From contig CP136508.1 in assembly GCA_008011715.2 (NCBI GenBank), positions 4,216,001 to 4,280,000 of the forward strand: a stretch of 64,000 nt of DNA, read 5' to 3'. Positions 37,980-46,809 of the stretch are shown here, one piece after another; position 1 is the first letter of the stretch; every line of letters begins with the position of its first letter. The stretch comes from [Empedobacter] haloabium. Its GTDB lineage: Bacteria; Pseudomonadota; Gammaproteobacteria; Burkholderiales; Burkholderiaceae_D. The translations under genes were made by a program, and so were the position numbers. A model generated the notes under the pieces. The model saw nothing but the letters and a program-made list of their open reading frames with translations, had not been told where the DNA came from and ran no database searches.

Positions 37980-39245
37980 TTAGTGCGCGGCCCACTGGAT
38001 CGAGTTGATATCGATCCCTTCCTTGAACATGTCCCACAGCGGCGACAGCTCGCGCAGCTTGCCGACCTTGGACTTCATCAGGTCCACGGCGAAGTCGATG
38101 TCCGCCTCGGTCGTGAAGCGGCCGATCGTGAAGCGGATCGAGCTGTGCGCCAGTTCGTCGGAACGGCCCAGCGCGCGCAGCACGTAGGACGGCTCCAGGC
38201 TGGCCGAGGTGCAGGCCGAACCGGACGACACGGCCAGGTCCTTGACGGCCATGATCAGCGACTCGCCTTCCACGTAGTTGAAGCTGACGTTCAGGTTGTG
38301 CGGCACGCGGTGGTCCATGTCGCCATTGATGTAGACCTCTTCGATTTCCTGCAGGCCCGAAGCCAGGCGGTCGCGCAGCGCCTTGATGCGCGCGATCTCT
38401 TCATCCATCTCGACCTTGGCCAGGCGGAACGCCTCGCCCATGCCGACGATCTGGTGCACCGGCAGCGTGCCCGAACGCAGGCCGCGCTCATGGCCGCCGC
38501 CGTGCATCTGCGCCTCGATGCGCACGCGCGGCTTGCGGCATACGTACAGCGCGCCCACGCCCTTCGGGCCATAGGTCTTGTGCGCCGTGAACGTCATCAG
38601 GTCGACCTTCAGGTCCTGCAGGTCGATCGCGACCTTGCCGGTGGCCTGGGCCGCGTCGCAATGGAAGATGATGCCCTTGGAGCGGCAGAAGGCGGCGATC
38701 TCCTTGACCGGCTGGATCACGCCGATCTCGTTATTGACCAGCATGACGGAGACCAGGATCGTGTCCGGCCGCACGGCCTCGGCCAGCTGCTCGATCGTGA
38801 TCAGGCCGTTGTCCTGCGGGTCCAGGTAGGTCGCCTCGAAGCCCTGGCGTTCCAGTTCGCGCACGGTGTCCAGCACGGCCTTGTGCTCCGTCTTGACGGT
38901 GACGATGTGCTTGCCCTTGGTTTTATAGAAGTGCGCCGCGCCCTTGATCGCCAGGTTGTTGCTCTCGGTGGCGCCGGAGGTCCAGATGATCTCGCGCGGG
39001 TCGGCGTTGACCAGTGCCGCCACGTGGCCGCGCGCTTCCTCGACGGCCGCTTCCGCCGTCCAGCCGTACATGTGGCTGCGCGAGGCCGGATTACCGAACT
39101 GCTCGCGCAGGTAGGGAATCATCTTGTCGGCCACGCGCGGGTCGATCGGCGTCGTGGCCGAGTAGTCCATGTAGATCGGGAAGTGCGGCGCGGTGTGAAA
39201 CTCGACCGGGGCCACCTTGGCGACGTTCTTTTCTGGGGCGTTCAT
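37980..39245 (-). CDS. iscS: Cysteine desulfurase IscS
   Basis: A 421-residue PLP enzyme that takes sulfur from cysteine and delivers it to IscU and tRNA thiolation. The PLP lysine is in [14 protein letters not shown] and the mobile-loop persulfide Cys in [17 protein letters not shown], as in IscS and not SufS. An N-terminal extension of about 15 residues ([16 protein letters not shown]) makes it longer than the E. coli protein (404) but is common in relatives. It lies 18 bases after iscR. Confidence 0.97.
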   Translation of the reverse strand: MNAPEKNVAKVAPVEFHTAPHFPIYMDYSATTPIDPRVADKMIPYLREQFGNPASRSHMYGWTAEAAVEEARGHVAALVNADPREIIWTSGATESNNLAIKGAAHFYKTKGKHIVTVKTEHKAVLDTVRELERQGFEATYLDPQDNGLITIEQLAEAVRPDTILVSVMLVNNEIGVIQPVKEIAAFCRSKGIIFHCDAAQATGKVAIDLQDLKVDLMTFTAHKTYGPKGVGALYVCRKPRVRIEAQMHGGGHERGLRSGTLPVHQIVGMGEAFRLAKVEMDEEIARIKALRDRLASGLQEIEEVYINGDMDHRVPHNLNVSFNYVEGESLIMAVKDLAVSSGSACTSASLEPSYVLRALGRSDELAHSSIRFTIGRFTTEADIDFAVDLMKSKVGKLRELSPLWDMFKEGIDINSIQWAAH

Positions 39246-39263
39246 CTTGTTACTCCAAAGGGT

Positions 39264-39740
39264 TTATCCGAGGGCGGCGTGGTTGCGGTGCATGACCACG
39301 ACGTTCTGCTCGGCGTTTTTCTGTCTCTGCTGGTCGACCAGGTCCTGCAGCGAGACCGAGTCCAGGTAGTCGACCATCTTTTCGTTCAGCGTGGCCCACA
39401 GCTCGTGGGTCATGCAGCGGGCGCCGGTGGCGTGGTCGGCGCCATGGCAGTTTTCCTTGCCGCCGCATTGCGTCGCATCGAGCGGCTCATCGACGGCGAT
39501 GATGATGTCGGCCACCGTCACCTTGTCGGCGCGGCGGGCCAGGCTGTAGCCGCCGCCCGGACCGCGGATCGACTCCACGATCTCGTGCCGGCGCAGCTTG
39601 CCGAACAGCTGTTCCAGGTAGGACAGCGATATGGCCTGGCGCTGGCTGATGCCAGAGAGCGTGACGGGACCCTTGCCCTGGCGCATGGCCAGGTCAATCA
39701 TCGCAGTCACGGCAAAACGGCCTTTGGTAGTCAGACGCAT
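39264..39740 (-). CDS. iscR: Rrf2-family regulator IscR
   Basis: A 158-residue [2Fe-2S]-sensing repressor of the isc operon. A winged helix-turn-helix (MRLTTKGRFAVTAMIDLAM and ISLSYLEQLFGKLRR) is followed by the cluster loop with Cys92, Cys98 and Cys109. The last spacing (ten residues) is longer than in E. coli (five). ATG 39740 is used because GAGG lies five bases before it; GTG 39743 would add one residue. A near-consensus type 1 IscR box lies upstream at 39826-39850, so autoregulation is expected. Confidence 0.96.
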   Translation of the reverse strand: MRLTTKGRFAVTAMIDLAMRQGKGPVTLSGISQRQAISLSYLEQLFGKLRRHEIVESIRGPGGGYSLARRADKVTVADIIIAVDEPLDATQCGGKENCHGADHATGARCMTHELWATLNEKMVDYLDSVSLQDLVDQQRQKNAEQNVVVMHRNHAALG

Positions 39741-39825
39741 CACAACCTCGGTTGAGTTCAGACGAGCTCAAGTGAACTGTTGAATTCGGGTAAAAACTCG
39801 TGCTCGGCAACCAATCAAAACCTGA

Positions 39826-39850
39826 TTAGTTGATCGATTTAGTCAAGTAT
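39826..39850 (-). promoter_or_regulatory. IscR type 1 binding site of the isc operon
   Basis: On the minus strand the 25-mer begins ATACTTGACTAAATC and ends GATCAACTAA. It fits the type 1 consensus (ATA..YGACT..AGTCR..TAT) except near the AGTC core and last base. TTGACT inside it may double as the -35, and TATACT (39846-39851, minus strand) overlaps its edge. It is 86 bases upstream of the iscR ATG. Confidence 0.7.
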
Positions 39851-39897
39851 AACAGAGTCCTGAAAGGCTTGCCGGAGACGGCCAAGAAGGGGAGGCG

Positions 39898-39931
39898 CCG
39901 GGGACAGGCACCCTCGGGCTTACTCAAGCCC
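39898..39931. repeat. Solitary half-repeat plus short hairpin
   Basis: CCGGGGACAGGCACC resembles the outer arm of the 53-bp hairpin family but lacks its partner. It is followed by GGGCTT-actc-AAGCCC (39916-39931). It sits between the isc promoter and the end of the small Cys-motif gene, and could be a decayed copy. Confidence 0.4.
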
Positions 39932-39971
39932 AACGCGCGATTATATCGGAATCCGCCGATGCCTGCAGCCG

Positions 39972-40388
39972 TCAGCCCCGCCCCAGCAGGTCATGGGCAT
40001 CCAGGATGGCAAAGGCGATCTCGGGACGGCTTTCCAGGCAGCGCCGGATGGCGGCGGGAATGGCCTGGCGCGTCTTGCGGCACAGGCCGGGCACGGTGGC
40101 GATGTCGATGACGAAGCTGCGCACGGTGCGCACTTCGTTCGGGCCCGGTGCGATCGTCACGCGGATGCCCAGTTGCTCCTCCAGGCGCTGGCCGATGCGC
40201 AGCAGCTCGGCATAGCTGGCGATGGCCTCGATGCGCTCGATCAGCCGCTTTTCCTCTTCCCTGGTCAGGCGCAGCACGCGCAGGTCGGCCTGCGGATCGT
40301 CCAGCAACAGCTCGCGGCGGCAGTCGCAGGCGCCGGGCGGGCACTCCTTGCGTATCGGAAATGGCAGCGTGGACGGCGGCGTCAGCAT
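39972..40388 (-). CDS. Hypothetical protein with CPPGACDC motif
   Basis: A 138-residue soluble protein I do not recognise. Near the N terminus it has KECPPGACDCRRELLL (Cys-x4-Cys-x-Cys), which could bind a metal or cluster. An Arg/Glu-rich helix follows (LTREEEKRLIERIEAIASYAEL), then a C-terminal part with FVIDIATVPGLCRKTRQAIPAAIRRCLE. The start is placed at ATG 40388 (MLTPPSTLPFPIRKE); the open frame runs back to 40538 with Arg-rich, non-protein-like sequence. It lies next to the iscR promoter but is transcribed as a separate leftward unit. A link to Fe-S metabolism is only suggested by position and cysteines. Confidence 0.65.
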   Translation of the reverse strand: MLTPPSTLPFPIRKECPPGACDCRRELLLDDPQADLRVLRLTREEEKRLIERIEAIASYAELLRIGQRLEEQLGIRVTIAPGPNEVRTVRSFVIDIATVPGLCRKTRQAIPAAIRRCLESRPEIAFAILDAHDLLGRG

Positions 40389-40604
40389 GGCATCGAAAGG
40401 ATGATCTGGCGTGAGAAAATCGAGTATCCCGCCGGGGCCAGGCCTTGTCAAACGTACACGACAATAACGGCGCTGGACAACGCGCCGGGAAATGTCATGT
40501 TTGACATTCCTGTTGCAGAGTTGCCACGAGGATTGCATTTCGATAAATGAATCGTGTTACACTTTCCGGCGAGCAAAAGCCGCTTCCGTCCTGACCACGA
40601 TCCC

Positions 40605-42383
40605 ATGTCCACTTCCATCGCGCACGCTGCCGTGCCGCTGTCCCGCTTCCTTTGCCTGCGCGGCATGGGGGCGCACGCGCGCGCCCGGGTCATGCGCGCC
40701 TTGGCGTGCGCGCTGGCGGGATGGCTGGCCATCGTGCTGCCGCTGGCCGCGGCGGTCGCGCCGGAGGGTGCGCCGACCGACCGCCGGGTGCTGGTGCTGT
40801 ATTCGCTCGGCGCCGATTCCGTCTCGGTCTGGCAGCGGCTGGTGCACAAGGGCGTGTACGAAGAACTGGGACGCAACAACTGGGCCGTCGGCCCCGGCAT
40901 TTTCGAGGAGCGCTTCGATGCCAACCGCGTCGGCGAGGGTGCCGCGCGCGCCGCCATGGCGCCCTACCTGCGCAGCAAATACGTGGACGTGAAGCTGGAC
41001 GCCGTGATCGCCGAGAACCAGGTCGCGACCCGCTTCCTCAACGACCATCCGGACCTGTTCCCCGGCGTGCCGCGCTACTACGTCAACCACGGCCGCCACG
41101 ACTGGCAGCCGGACGACGGCACCGGACTCGAAGTGCAACCCGACTTCGCCCGTGCCATCGGCATCATTCCGCAGGTCGCGCCGTGGGTGCGCAAGATCGT
41201 CGTCATCGGCGACCAGTCGCCGCGCGTGCGCCAGTGGCTGGCCGACGTGCGCGTGGCCGCCGCGCCGCACGAAGGCCGCATCGCCTTCGAATACCACGAC
41301 CGCGACACGTTCGCCCAGCTGGAGACGCTGGTGGCGGGCCTGGACCGGCGCACCGCCGTGTTCCTGCTGCCAACGGGCCAGGACCCCAGCGGCGCGCGCA
41401 TGCCGCCGCCCGCGCTGGCGCGCCGGCTGGCCGCGGCCAGCAATGCGCCGATCTTCACCAGCCTGCAGTCGCTGGTGCTGCCGGGGATCGTGGGCGGCTA
41501 TGTCGTCAGCGGCGAACGCATCGGCCGCGTGATCGCCCGCATCATGCTGGGCCAGCCGGCCGACATGGGCAACGTGCAGGGCTACCATTTCGACCACCCC
41601 ACCGTGCGCCGCTTCGGCCTGGGGGCGATCCCGCCCGAGGCCACGCTGGTCAACCGGCCCGACAATATCTGGGACCTGTATCGCTGGCAGATCATCGCCG
41701 GGCTGACCCTGATCGTCGTGCAGGGCGCGCTGATCACGGCACTCGTCGTGGCCCTGCGCGACCGCCGCCGCACGCTGGCCGACCTGCACGACGAGCGCAA
41801 CAACCTGGAAGACCGCGTGCTGCAGCGTACGCTGGAACTGCTGATGGCGAACACCAAGCTGGAGCAGCTGGCCACGACCGACCCGCTGACGGGCATCGCC
41901 AACCGGCGCAAGATGACGGACGCCATCGCGGCCGAGCTGGAACGGGCGCGCCGCTTCCAGCACCCGCTGGCGCTGCTGATGGTCGACATCGACCACTTCA
42001 AGCGCATCAACGACACGTTCGGCCATGACGTGGGCGACCGCGCCATCGTGGCGATGGCCAACCTGCTGACGGCGTCCTTGCGCACGATCGACATGGCGGC
42101 CCGCTTCGGCGGCGAGGAATTCGTCGTGCTGATGCCGGAGACCGACGAGGCCGTGGCCGCCGTCGCGGCCGAGCGCCTGCGCGAGGCGGCCAGCGCCATC
42201 CGGCTGCCGGCCGGCGACGGCAGCGACGTCGTGCTGACGGTGACGATCGGCGTGGCCGCCGCGCGCGCGGACGATTCGCCGTCGGCCCTGCTGGTCAGGG
42301 CCGACAAGGCGCTCTACCGCGGCAAGAAATCCGGGCGCAACCGCGTGATCCGCGCCACGCAGCCCTGCGATATCCTGCCTTGA
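40605..42383 (+). CDS. Diguanylate cyclase with periplasmic ABC-binding-protein-like sensor
   Basis: A 592-residue membrane enzyme making cyclic di-GMP. A signal/anchor region (residues 15-55) is followed by a periplasmic domain of about 310 residues resembling ABC substrate-binding proteins of the PF04392 type (RRVLVLYSLGADSVSVWQRL). Then come one membrane segment (IIAGLTLIVVQGALITALVV), a short coiled coil and a GGDEF domain with the active motif GGEEF in AARFGGEEFVVLMP. The inhibitory I-site RTID lies five residues before it, so product inhibition is expected. The start is uncertain: ATG 40605 has no good ribosome binding site, and later ATGs (for example 40665) are possible. Confidence 0.87.
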   Translation: MSTSIAHAAVPLSRFLCLRGMGAHARARVMRALACALAGWLAIVLPLAAAVAPEGAPTDRRVLVLYSLGADSVSVWQRLVHKGVYEELGRNNWAVGPGIFEERFDANRVGEGAARAAMAPYLRSKYVDVKLDAVIAENQVATRFLNDHPDLFPGVPRYYVNHGRHDWQPDDGTGLEVQPDFARAIGIIPQVAPWVRKIVVIGDQSPRVRQWLADVRVAAAPHEGRIAFEYHDRDTFAQLETLVAGLDRRTAVFLLPTGQDPSGARMPPPALARRLAAASNAPIFTSLQSLVLPGIVGGYVVSGERIGRVIARIMLGQPADMGNVQGYHFDHPTVRRFGLGAIPPEATLVNRPDNIWDLYRWQIIAGLTLIVVQGALITALVVALRDRRRTLADLHDERNNLEDRVLQRTLELLMANTKLEQLATTDPLTGIANRRKMTDAIAAELERARRFQHPLALLMVDIDHFKRINDTFGHDVGDRAIVAMANLLTASLRTIDMAARFGGEEFVVLMPETDEAVAAVAAERLREAASAIRLPAGDGSDVVLTVTIGVAAARADDSPSALLVRADKALYRGKKSGRNRVIRATQPCDILP

Positions 42384-42415
42384 TGCGCCTGCCCTGACCC
42401 TCGCGCCGGTCGGAC

Positions 42416-43057
42416 TTACTCGGCGTCCGGTTGGGCCGACGGGTGGGCCGCCTGGAACGCCGGGATGTCGGCGCAGGTGGCGTGAATGCGCGCGACGTTC
42501 GGGTACGGCGCCAGGTCGATATTGAAGCGCTGCGCGTTGAACACCTGCGGCACCAGGCAGCAGTCGGCCAGCGTGGGCGTGTCGCCATGGCAGAAGCGTC
42601 CGGTCTCTCCCTGCGCCAGCAAGGCTTCCAGCGTCGCCAGCCCCGCCCCGGTCCAGTGGCGGTACCAGTCCGTCTTGGCGTCCTCGCCCAGGCCCAGCGG
42701 CCCGATCAGGTGCTGCAGCACGCGCAGGTTGGTCAGCGGGTGCGTGTCCGCCGCGATGGTCAGCGCCAGCGCGCGCACGCGCGCCCGGCCCGCCGCGTCC
42801 TGCGGCAGCAAGGGCATCACCGGATGCATCTCTTCCAGGTACTCGATGATGGCCAGCGATTGCGTCAGCGTGACGTCGCCATCGATCAGCGCGGGAATCA
42901 GGCCGCCCGGATTGACGGCCCGGTAGGCCGGCTGGCGCTGCTCGCCGCCGCCGCGCAGCAGGTGCACCGGTACCGCGTCGTAGGCCAGGCCCTTCAGGTT
43001 CAGCGCGATGCGCACGCGGTACGCGGCCGAGCTGCGGAAGTAGGTGTACAGCTTCAT
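42416..43057 (-). CDS. maiA: Maleylacetoacetate isomerase (zeta-class GST)
   Basis: A 213-residue glutathione-dependent isomerase turning maleylacetoacetate into fumarylacetoacetate in tyrosine/homogentisate breakdown. The zeta-class signature YFRSSAAYRVRIALNLKGL gives the Ser-Ser-x-x-x-(R) active site. VNPGGLIPALIDGD and LTQSLAIIEYLEE follow in the thioredoxin-like domain, then the helical domain. It overlaps the fumarylacetoacetase-family gene by four bases (ATGA), the order expected for the last two steps. A maleylpyruvate isomerase of the gentisate route is a possible alternative, because the upstream dioxygenase is not in the window. Confidence 0.9.
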   Translation of the reverse strand: MKLYTYFRSSAAYRVRIALNLKGLAYDAVPVHLLRGGGEQRQPAYRAVNPGGLIPALIDGDVTLTQSLAIIEYLEEMHPVMPLLPQDAAGRARVRALALTIAADTHPLTNLRVLQHLIGPLGLGEDAKTDWYRHWTGAGLATLEALLAQGETGRFCHGDTPTLADCCLVPQVFNAQRFNIDLAPYPNVARIHATCADIPAFQAAHPSAQPDAE

Positions 43058-44082
43058 GCCTGGCCTTTTTCGCCGTAGGGCCGCACCACCTGGTCGATGC
43101 TGCCGAAGATGCTGTGGCCGGCCGCGTCCTGCATCGCGATGCGCACGCTGTCGCCGAACTTCAGGAACGGCGTCTTCGGCGCGCCACCTTCGATGGTCTC
43201 GTACATGCGCACTTCGGCCAGGCAGCAATAGCCCACGCCGCCGTTTTCCACCGACGAGCCATGCAGGCTGCCCTGCTTGTTCGACACGGTGCCGGAGCCG
43301 ATGATCGTGCCGGCGCCCAGCTCGCGCGTCGTGGCCGCATGCGCCACCAGCTGGGCGAAGCTGAACGTCATGTCCTCGCCGGCATTCGGGCGGCCGAACG
43401 GCTTGCCGTTCAGGTCGACGTTCAGCGGCAGGCGCAGCTTGTTGTCCTGCCAGTGCGCGCCCAGCTCGTCGGGCGTGACGGCAACGGGTGAGAACGCGCT
43501 GGCCGGCTTCGACTGGAAGAAGCCGAAGCCCTTGGCCAGCTCGTTCGGGATCAGGTTGCGCAGCGAGACGTCGTTGACCAGCATGACCAGGCGGATGGCG
43601 CGCGCGGCCAGTTCCGGCGTGGCGCCCATCGGCACGTCGCCGGTGACCACCGCCACTTCCGCTTCCAGGTCGATGCCCCACTCTTCCGACAGCGCGTAGA
43701 TCGGGTCGCGCGGACCGACGAAGCTGTCCGAGCCGCCCTGGTACATCAGCGGGTCGGTGTAGAACGAGGCCGGCACTTCCGCGTTGCGCGCCTTGCGCAC
43801 CAGCTCCACGTGGTTGATGTAGGCCGAGCCGTCGGCCCACTGGTAAGCGCGCGGCAGCGGCGAGTGGCAGGCCGCCTCGTCGAATGGCTGGGCGCCGGCC
43901 GCGTCGCCGGCGTTCAGCGCGGCATAGGCGCGCTCGAGCTGGGGCGCGACGTTGTCCCAGTCGTCCAATGCGGCCTGCAGGGTGGCGGCGATGGCGGGAA
44001 CGGGCTGGCACAGGCGCAGGTCGCGGCTGACGACGACCAGCTGGCCGTCGCGCTTGCCGTTTTTCAGGGTCGCTAATTTCAT
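43054..44082 (-). CDS. Fumarylacetoacetate hydrolase-family protein
   Basis: A 342-residue hydrolase of the FAH family that should split fumarylacetoacetate to fumarate and acetoacetate. The metal site is seen in EEWGIDLEAEVAVVTGD (Glu/Asp ligands) with NDVSLRNLIPNELAKGFG and GAGTIIGSGTVSN further on. It is shorter than eukaryotic FAH (about 420) but typical for the bacterial 330-residue form found with maiA. It is the first gene of the pair; the upstream region is AT-rich and holds a possible operator at 44156-44178. Fumarylpyruvate hydrolase is the alternative reading. Confidence 0.88.
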   Translation of the reverse strand: MKLATLKNGKRDGQLVVVSRDLRLCQPVPAIAATLQAALDDWDNVAPQLERAYAALNAGDAAGAQPFDEAACHSPLPRAYQWADGSAYINHVELVRKARNAEVPASFYTDPLMYQGGSDSFVGPRDPIYALSEEWGIDLEAEVAVVTGDVPMGATPELAARAIRLVMLVNDVSLRNLIPNELAKGFGFFQSKPASAFSPVAVTPDELGAHWQDNKLRLPLNVDLNGKPFGRPNAGEDMTFSFAQLVAHAATTRELGAGTIIGSGTVSNKQGSLHGSSVENGGVGYCCLAEVRMYETIEGGAPKTPFLKFGDSVRIAMQDAAGHSIFGSIDQVVRPYGEKGQA

Positions 44083-44155
44083 CGAAGTGTCCGTAAATGA
44101 GGTGCCGCTATTAAGCCCCCTGCGCGGCTATTACACAAACGATATTTTTGCCGCG

Positions 44156-44178
44156 ATTTATCATACATTTCAATAAAT
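44156..44178. promoter_or_regulatory. AT-rich inverted repeat upstream of the FAH-maiA pair
   Basis: ATTTAT (44156-44161) and ATAAAT (44173-44178) are separated by 11 bases, in an AT-rich island 74 bases upstream of the FAH-family start. A candidate operator for an IclR- or MarR-type regulator not present here. Nothing else was seen in the gap to the ROK gene. Confidence 0.35.
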
Positions 44179-44247
44179 CCCCGTCGCATCCGGTCGCGCG
44201 AACGGCTTCGTGGCAAGCGGTCGGCGCGCGCCGCGCAAGGCCGCCGC

Positions 44248-45492
44248 TCACGCCTCCAGTTTGAGGAACAGCTCCGGGTCCGGTGCGAAATTGGCGTACA
44301 GCGGCAGCAGCGCGCCGCCCAGGGCGCGGGCATCGGAACCGATGATGCCCGCATGCACCGGCGGGCGCTGCACGCCCTCCCAGTTGTAGCGCTCCAGCGC
44401 CTCGCCGAGCGCCGCCATCAGCAGTTCGAGCAGCGCACGGCTGCACGAGCCGTCGACGATCACCCCTTCCGGATCGAGCATGCAGCTGGCGCTGGTGACC
44501 ACCATCGCGATCGCCCCCGCCGCCTGGCTGGCCCAGCGCACGCTGTACTCGGCCCAGGGGGCCTGGGTGGCGCGCTCGTCGTAGGCCGCCGCCGGGTCCA
44601 GTCCCGCCGCCTGGTACAGCCGCTCCAGCCCCAGCAACGAGGCAGTCGACAGCAGTTGCGCTGGCGCGCCGCCGCCCGGCGCCGCCACGCCCACCGGCAG
44701 CGAACCGATCGCGCCGGCGTTGCCGTGCAGGCCGGCATACAGGTTGCTGTCGATGACCAGTCCGCCGCCGATGAAGGTATCGACGAACAGGTACAGAAAA
44801 CTCTTGATGCTGCGCCCCCGGCCAGCCACCAGTTCGGCCACGCAGGCGGCGGCCGTATCTTTTGCGAACATCACCGGCAGCCCGGTATCGGCCTCGATGC
44901 GACGGGCGATGTCGAGCTGCCGCCAGCTGCTGCCCTGCGCTGGCGCCACCCCCATCAATTCCTGCCAGCTGTCCAGCGACAGCGGTGCCGCCACGCCGAT
45001 GCCGAGGATGCGGCTGCGCAAGTCCGGTGCCAGTGCGGCCTGCATCGCGCGGACCTGCTCCGCGATCGCCTGGAACACCGTATCCGGTGCGGGAAACGCA
45101 TAGGCCTCTGAGTAACGCATGCGCACCGTGTTGGCGAAATCGAGCAGCAACACGTCCAGGCTGCGGCGGCCGATCTTGACGCCGATCGAAAACGCGCCAT
45201 CGGGGCGCAAGGCGATCGGCACCGACGGCTGGCCGATCTTGCCGCGCAAGGGCTCGAGCTTCATGACCAGGCCGTCGTCGTGCAGGCGCGCGATGATCAG
45301 CGCCACCGTCTGCGTGCTCAAGGTGGTGAGCCGCGCCAGATCGGCCTTCGGCAGGCTGCCATGCAGGCGGATCGCCTGCAGCACGACGCGCTCGTTGAAC
45401 TGGCGCATGCCGGTCTGGTTCGATCCACGCGGACGTAGATTGTCGGCGACCGCCTCCTGCGAGATGGCGGCGGAGCGGGGTGATTGCTGCAT
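44248..45492 (-). CDS. ROK-family transcriptional regulator (first of two)
   Basis: A 414-residue repressor: an N-terminal winged helix (FNERVVLQAIRLHGSLPKADLARL, then LSTQTVALIIARLHDDGLV) joined to an actin-like ROK sugar-binding domain (IGVKIGRRSLDVLLLDF, FAKDTAAACVAELVAG). The ROK zinc motif CxCGxxGCxE is absent; the aligned part reads HGNAGAIGSLPVG. Start ATG 45492 (MQQSPRSAAI) is preferred to an upstream frame start at 45609 because the extension looks unstructured. It diverges from the sugar ABC operon and is similar in sequence to the ROK protein encoded at 49069-50286. A likely sugar-responsive repressor of that operon. Confidence 0.9.
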   Translation of the reverse strand: MQQSPRSAAISQEAVADNLRPRGSNQTGMRQFNERVVLQAIRLHGSLPKADLARLTTLSTQTVALIIARLHDDGLVMKLEPLRGKIGQPSVPIALRPDGAFSIGVKIGRRSLDVLLLDFANTVRMRYSEAYAFPAPDTVFQAIAEQVRAMQAALAPDLRSRILGIGVAAPLSLDSWQELMGVAPAQGSSWRQLDIARRIEADTGLPVMFAKDTAAACVAELVAGRGRSIKSFLYLFVDTFIGGGLVIDSNLYAGLHGNAGAIGSLPVGVAAPGGGAPAQLLSTASLLGLERLYQAAGLDPAAAYDERATQAPWAEYSVRWASQAAGAIAMVVTSASCMLDPEGVIVDGSCSRALLELLMAALGEALERYNWEGVQRPPVHAGIIGSDARALGGALLPLYANFAPDPELFLKLEA

Positions 45493-45659
45493 AGGTACGG
45501 CTCCTGCGTGGCGCGATGAGTGATGGTCTGGCAAGACGCGAGTCTGCACGAACGGCCCAGGGTTGGCAATGTCGGGGCAGCCAGCGGACCAGCACGGCGG
45601 CAACGGCACAAATGCCGAGCTTGCTGTTGTTGCAACGCGACGCTGGAGCCCGGCGACTA

Positions 45660-45699
45660 AATAAGAGAACTTGATTTATTAATTACAGCGGCATATATT
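45660..45699 (+). promoter_or_regulatory. Promoter and possible ROK operator of the sugar ABC operon
   Basis: TTGATT (45671-45676), a 17-base spacer and TATATT (45694-45699) form a good sigma-70 promoter. Over its -35 lies an inverted repeat AATAA (45660-45664) / TTATT (45676-45680), similar in AT-rich character to operators of NagC/Mlc-type ROK repressors. The island stands out from the GC-rich surroundings. The remainder of the gap 45493-45766 shows nothing else. Confidence 0.6.
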
Positions 45700-45766
45700 T
45701 TGGTCAGCGCTTGCGCGCACTGCCCGGCTCGATCCGGGCAGCCCCTACAAAAACCAGGAGACCCGC

Positions 45767-46762
45767 ATGACCGCAAAGCACAGGCTCGCCATGGCCCTGA
45801 TCGCCTCCCTCGCCGCTACTGCCAGCGCCGCCGGCGAACCCGTCGTCGGCCTGATCACCAAGACCGAAATCAATCCCTTTTTCGTCAAGATGAAGGAAGG
45901 CGCGCAGCGCGCCGCCAAGCTGCAAGGCGCCAGGTTGCTGACCGGTGCCGGCAAGTCCGATGGCGACAATGCCGGCCAGATCGCCGCGATCGAGAACATG
46001 ATCGCGGCTGGCGCCAGGGCGATCCTGATCACCCCCAGCGATTCGAAAGCCATCGTGCCGGCGCTCAAGCGGGCGCGCGACCAGGGTGTGATGGTGATCG
46101 CGCTCGACAGCCCCACCGACCCGGCCAATGCCACCGACGCCCTGTTCGCCACCGATAACTACAAGGCTGGCCTGCTGATCGGTCAGTACGCGAAGGCGGC
46201 GCTGGCCGGCAAGGCGGCGAAGATCGCCACCATCGACCTGTTCCCGGGCCACCCCGTCGGCATCGCCCGGCACAACGGCTTCCTGGCGGGCTACGGCGCG
46301 GCCGGGATCGGGCCGAAGACGGTGGAACTGGCGAAAAGTCCCGATGTCGTCTGCATGGCCGACAGCTTCGGCGACCAGGGCAAGGGGCAGACCGCGATGG
46401 AAAACTGCCTGCAGAAAAATCCCCACATCAACCTCGTCTACGCCATCAACGAGCCGGCCGCGGCCGGTGTGTACAAGGCGCTCAAGGCGGCCGGCAAGGA
46501 AAAGGACGTGCTGATCGTCTCCGTCGATGGCGGCTGCGCCGGTGTGCGCGACGTCAAGGCCGGCGTGATCGCGGCCACCGCGCAGCAGTACCCGCTGAAG
46601 ATGGCCGGGCTGGCAGTCGAGGCCGGCGTCACCTATGCCCGCACCGGCAAGAAGGCCAGCGGCTATGTCGATACCGGCGTCACCCTGGTCACCGACCGGA
46701 AGATGGCGGGCGTGGACAGCCGCGACACCGCCTTCGGCCTTGGCGCCTGCTGGGGCAAGTAA
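45767..46762 (+). CDS. frcB: Sugar ABC transporter substrate-binding protein (fructose type)
   Basis: A 331-residue periplasmic binding protein. Signal peptide MTAKHRLAMALIASLAATASAA; the mature protein begins EPVVGLITKTEINPFFVKMKEGAQ, which is very like FrcB of the rhizobial fructose system. Type I periplasmic-binding-protein motifs follow (GDNAGQIAAIENMIAAGARAILITP, ALDSPTD, VYAINEPAAAGVYKAL, IVSVDGG). AGGAG lies eight bases before the ATG. First gene of the operon, behind a strong promoter. Fructose is the best guess from similarity and from the fructokinase downstream; ribose or mannose are alternatives. Confidence 0.85.
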   Translation: MTAKHRLAMALIASLAATASAAGEPVVGLITKTEINPFFVKMKEGAQRAAKLQGARLLTGAGKSDGDNAGQIAAIENMIAAGARAILITPSDSKAIVPALKRARDQGVMVIALDSPTDPANATDALFATDNYKAGLLIGQYAKAALAGKAAKIATIDLFPGHPVGIARHNGFLAGYGAAGIGPKTVELAKSPDVVCMADSFGDQGKGQTAMENCLQKNPHINLVYAINEPAAAGVYKALKAAGKEKDVLIVSVDGGCAGVRDVKAGVIAATAQQYPLKMAGLAVEAGVTYARTGKKASGYVDTGVTLVTDRKMAGVDSRDTAFGLGACWGK

Positions 46763-46809
46763 CCGTGGGGCGGCGCGCCGCCCTCCTCCGATCTCGCTAT
46801 AGGAATCCC

